DNA of 60,000 bases from Polytrichum commune (lineage: Eukaryota > Streptophyta > Polytrichopsida > Polytrichales > Polytrichaceae), in assembly GCA_950295325.1 (NCBI GenBank), contig OX485806.1:51333169-51393168 (forward strand). The letters run 5' to 3'. The notes under the pieces were generated by a model. It saw only the letters and a program-made list of their open reading frames with translations, was not told the DNA's origin and did no database searches. A program made the position numbers and the translations under genes. Below, piece after piece: positions 58,267 to 60,000 of the stretch. How positions within the stretch are numbered: the stretch's first letter is position 1; each line of letters opens with the position of its first letter.

Positions 58267-59204
58267 TTGCCTCAAGTGGAATATTGGGGCCTAGCATACT
58301 TTGCCTAACGCACAAACAAGGTCAAAGGGAGTGGAAAGATTGGTGATGGGGTCAAACCCTTACCAATTTTGGATTGGATTTTTTGGCATTGAGATGTGGA
58401 TATCATTGTGTTCATGAGCACAAAAAAAATTGTATGTTATGAACACAAATGTACCTTTGTACTTGACCAAAGAGAGCTAGAGGAAGATCCAGCAAGGAAC
58501 GAAGCCCAACAGACAAAAATTGCGAGCTAGCAGGGAGGGGAGCCGACCCATGAGGACAAGTGCCAACGAAAGAGGTTGCGGGGCCGAGAGGGGACTCGGA
58601 ACCCAAGTACCTACAGCTAAGAGAAGATTGGGAGCCCAACTACCTGGACCTGGGTACCGCAAGACTGAGGGTCGGCTCGCCAGTTGGATATTAGAAGACG
58701 AGGAGCAGTTTTGGCAAAGACCAAGATCCGGCTTTGATAAGATGGGTAGCCGTTAGGGTAGGACCGTGGGAACACGACCGGGAATGGAGCGAGCATGGGA
58801 ACACAGGCGGCCACACAAGCATGTTAGGAATAATTGGAAACTAAGTGTGAACATCTAGTTTATAGGATTGTTTTTTGGAATGAAGATGAGTAGATGAAAG
58901 AACATGCCCAAAGGGATGACAATCTTTTTGGATGGACATAATTGTTTCAACCGTTTTAAATGAATGTAACCAATTTTAAATGGATGAGATTATATGAGAT
59001 GCAACCAAATCCCGTGGCACATCTAGGCAAATGGTTTAATGCACCAAATGTACTCTATAAGAACGTCTATTTATAGCATGTGGGCATTATTGTAGATAGA
59101 TTTGTCTAGACCAAAATTAGACATTAGTTACATACAATGCTAAAACTTTAAAAAATCACACATTTGGTAATAGGGGAAAGAGACCTAACCACCACATCAA
59201 AGAA
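58267..59204. other. No gene recognised; moderately GC-rich patch at 58,470-58,830
   Basis: Open stretches on both strands in the 58,412-58,814 patch have Arg/Gly/Pro/Ser-rich translations without family resemblance, typical of overlapping frames in GC-rich non-coding DNA. The remainder is AT-rich and unremarkable. Confidence 0.45.
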
Positions 59205-59285
59205 ATGGTAGATACTAGATCCTATTTAAAGATACATAAAGGGGGCCTAAAGGAGCTCATTTTACGTCGACTATCTCATATGTGT

Positions 59286-59380
59286 GCCGCGAAGCCTAGT
59301 GGGAACGCAAGACTTACCGTGATGCCTATTGGGAGCAAAAGACTTGTCACAAAGCCTATTGGGCATGTGAGGCTTGAAGA
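59286..59380 (+). repeat. 30-bp tandem repeat, three degenerate copies
   Basis: GAAGCCTAGTGGGA (59,291), GATGCCTATTGGGA (59,321) and AAAGCCTATTGGGC (59,351) lie exactly 30 bp apart, each followed by a GA(C/G)TT-like word (AAGACTTAC, AAGACTTGT, AGGCTTGAA). Thirty bases keep a reading frame open (59,205-59,402 plus strand), but the translation is not recognisable. Confidence 0.75.
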
Positions 59381-59439
59381 ACTTTTGAAGAAAACGACTT
59401 AGAAAATTCTAACAAGGCGTAAAACCTTTGGACGGCAAA

Positions 59440-59610
59440 AGAACCTTAGCGACTAAGGGATTTTGCAACCCTTAAAGACTAAGGAAATTCCCAATCTTTC
59501 AAGACTAGGGAATTCAAGACCCTTGAAGAGACTAAGGGTTTTCAAAAACCTTGAGAGACGAAGGGATTCAAGATCCTTGAGACTAAGGGACCTAAAGGAC
59601 TTAGGCTCGG
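59440..59610 (+). repeat. Degenerate tandem repeat of about 26 bp, six copies
   Basis: The word (A/C)GAC(T/G)AAGG recurs near 59,450, 59,476, 59,502, 59,529, 59,556 and 59,580, at spacings of 24-27 bp. Between the words stand ACCCTTGA, ATCTTTCA, AACCTTGAG or ATCCTTGAG. Related AGAC(T/G) words continue less regularly to about 59,690. It is purine-rich on the plus strand and without recognisable coding content. Confidence 0.65.
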
Positions 59611-60000
59611 CCGACATGAAGACTCTTAGAGACGAAGAAATCTAGAGACTTAGAAAGTTACCAAGGCATGAAGATTCCGAGACTAAGAAGATTTGCCGGA
59701 GCGTGAAGACCCCAAGGCTTTAAAGGAAAACCACTTGAAGAAACTCACGGGATTAAGATTCAAAGAGAAATTCTCGATTGATTCATCAAAAGACATGGTT
59801 GAACACCCAAAATTTGAAGGTTGAAGCTAAGGGCACTTACTTATCAAGACCTGCAAGCATCTTTGGGATTGAAGTTTTGGAATAGGTATCAAATGACGGG
59901 AGAGGTATAAATCGGCGGACATAGACGCATTGAGAGAGGGAAGACAAAGAAGGGGCCGCCAAGTGGAGTACATCAATTGTTGTACAATCAAGCACAAATT
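59611..60000. other. No recognisable gene at the window end
   Basis: The sequence is purine-rich on the plus strand. A TATAAAT word near 59,906, within GAGGTATAAATCGGCGG, could be a promoter of something beyond the window, but no open frame of note follows. Nothing else was recognised. Confidence 0.4.

Noticed and set aside
58412-58814. Open frames on both strands in a GC-rich patch
   Set aside because: They overlap each other, are Arg/Gly/Pro/Ser-rich and resemble no known protein.

Overview
The window looks like gene-poor, transposon-rich nuclear DNA of a land plant. The evidence is a Ty3/gypsy-type gag remnant, a DUF659-type hAT transposase remnant, plant-like GT-AG introns in a decayed gene, AT-rich flanks full of stops, and no intact gene. 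I cannot name the species from the sequence.

Layout. Positions 1-3,890 hold AT-rich sequence and the start of a decayed Ty3/gypsy retrotransposon on the minus strand: gag remnant (about 2,330-2,955), leader (2,956-3,870) and a primer-binding-site-like sequence (3,871-3,890). Positions 3,895-49,952 appear to be that element's 5' LTR, swollen to about 46 kb by an uninterrupted tandem array (about 4,323-49,543) of roughly 500 units of 90 or 89 bp. Positions 49,953-51,640 are a decayed, probably transposon-borne gene on the minus strand into which the retrotransposon seems to have inserted. Positions 53,398-54,000 are a decayed spliced gene on the plus strand with a methyltransferase-like block. 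Positions 54,385-57,500 are a decayed hAT/DUF659 transposase gene on the minus strand, split by a 1,276-bp solo LTR (55,570-56,845) with a perfect 5-bp target duplication, CCAAT. The last 2.5 kb hold short degenerate tandem repeats and no recognisable gene.

Key link. The solo LTR is homologous, in inverted orientation, to the two flanks of the big array: 49,560-49,952 matches 55,570 to about 56,100, and 3,895 to about 4,120 matches the 56,620-56,845 end. The satellite therefore sits inside an LTR. At the equivalent place the solo LTR carries a different minisatellite (49 bp, about 7.5 copies). One LTR family thus has a repeat-prone slot that was filled independently in two copies and ran away to 45 kb in one of them.

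The array has layered structure. 89-bp units carry a linked set of variants and a one-A deletion. They punctuate runs of 90-bp units to give dimers (179 bp), trimers (269 bp), tetramers (359 bp) and longer blocks. On top of this lie near-identical segmental tandem duplications of 806, 1,794, 2,241, about 2,421 and 6,365 bp. Long open frames inside the array are by-products of the 90-bp period (divisible by 3) and are not genes.
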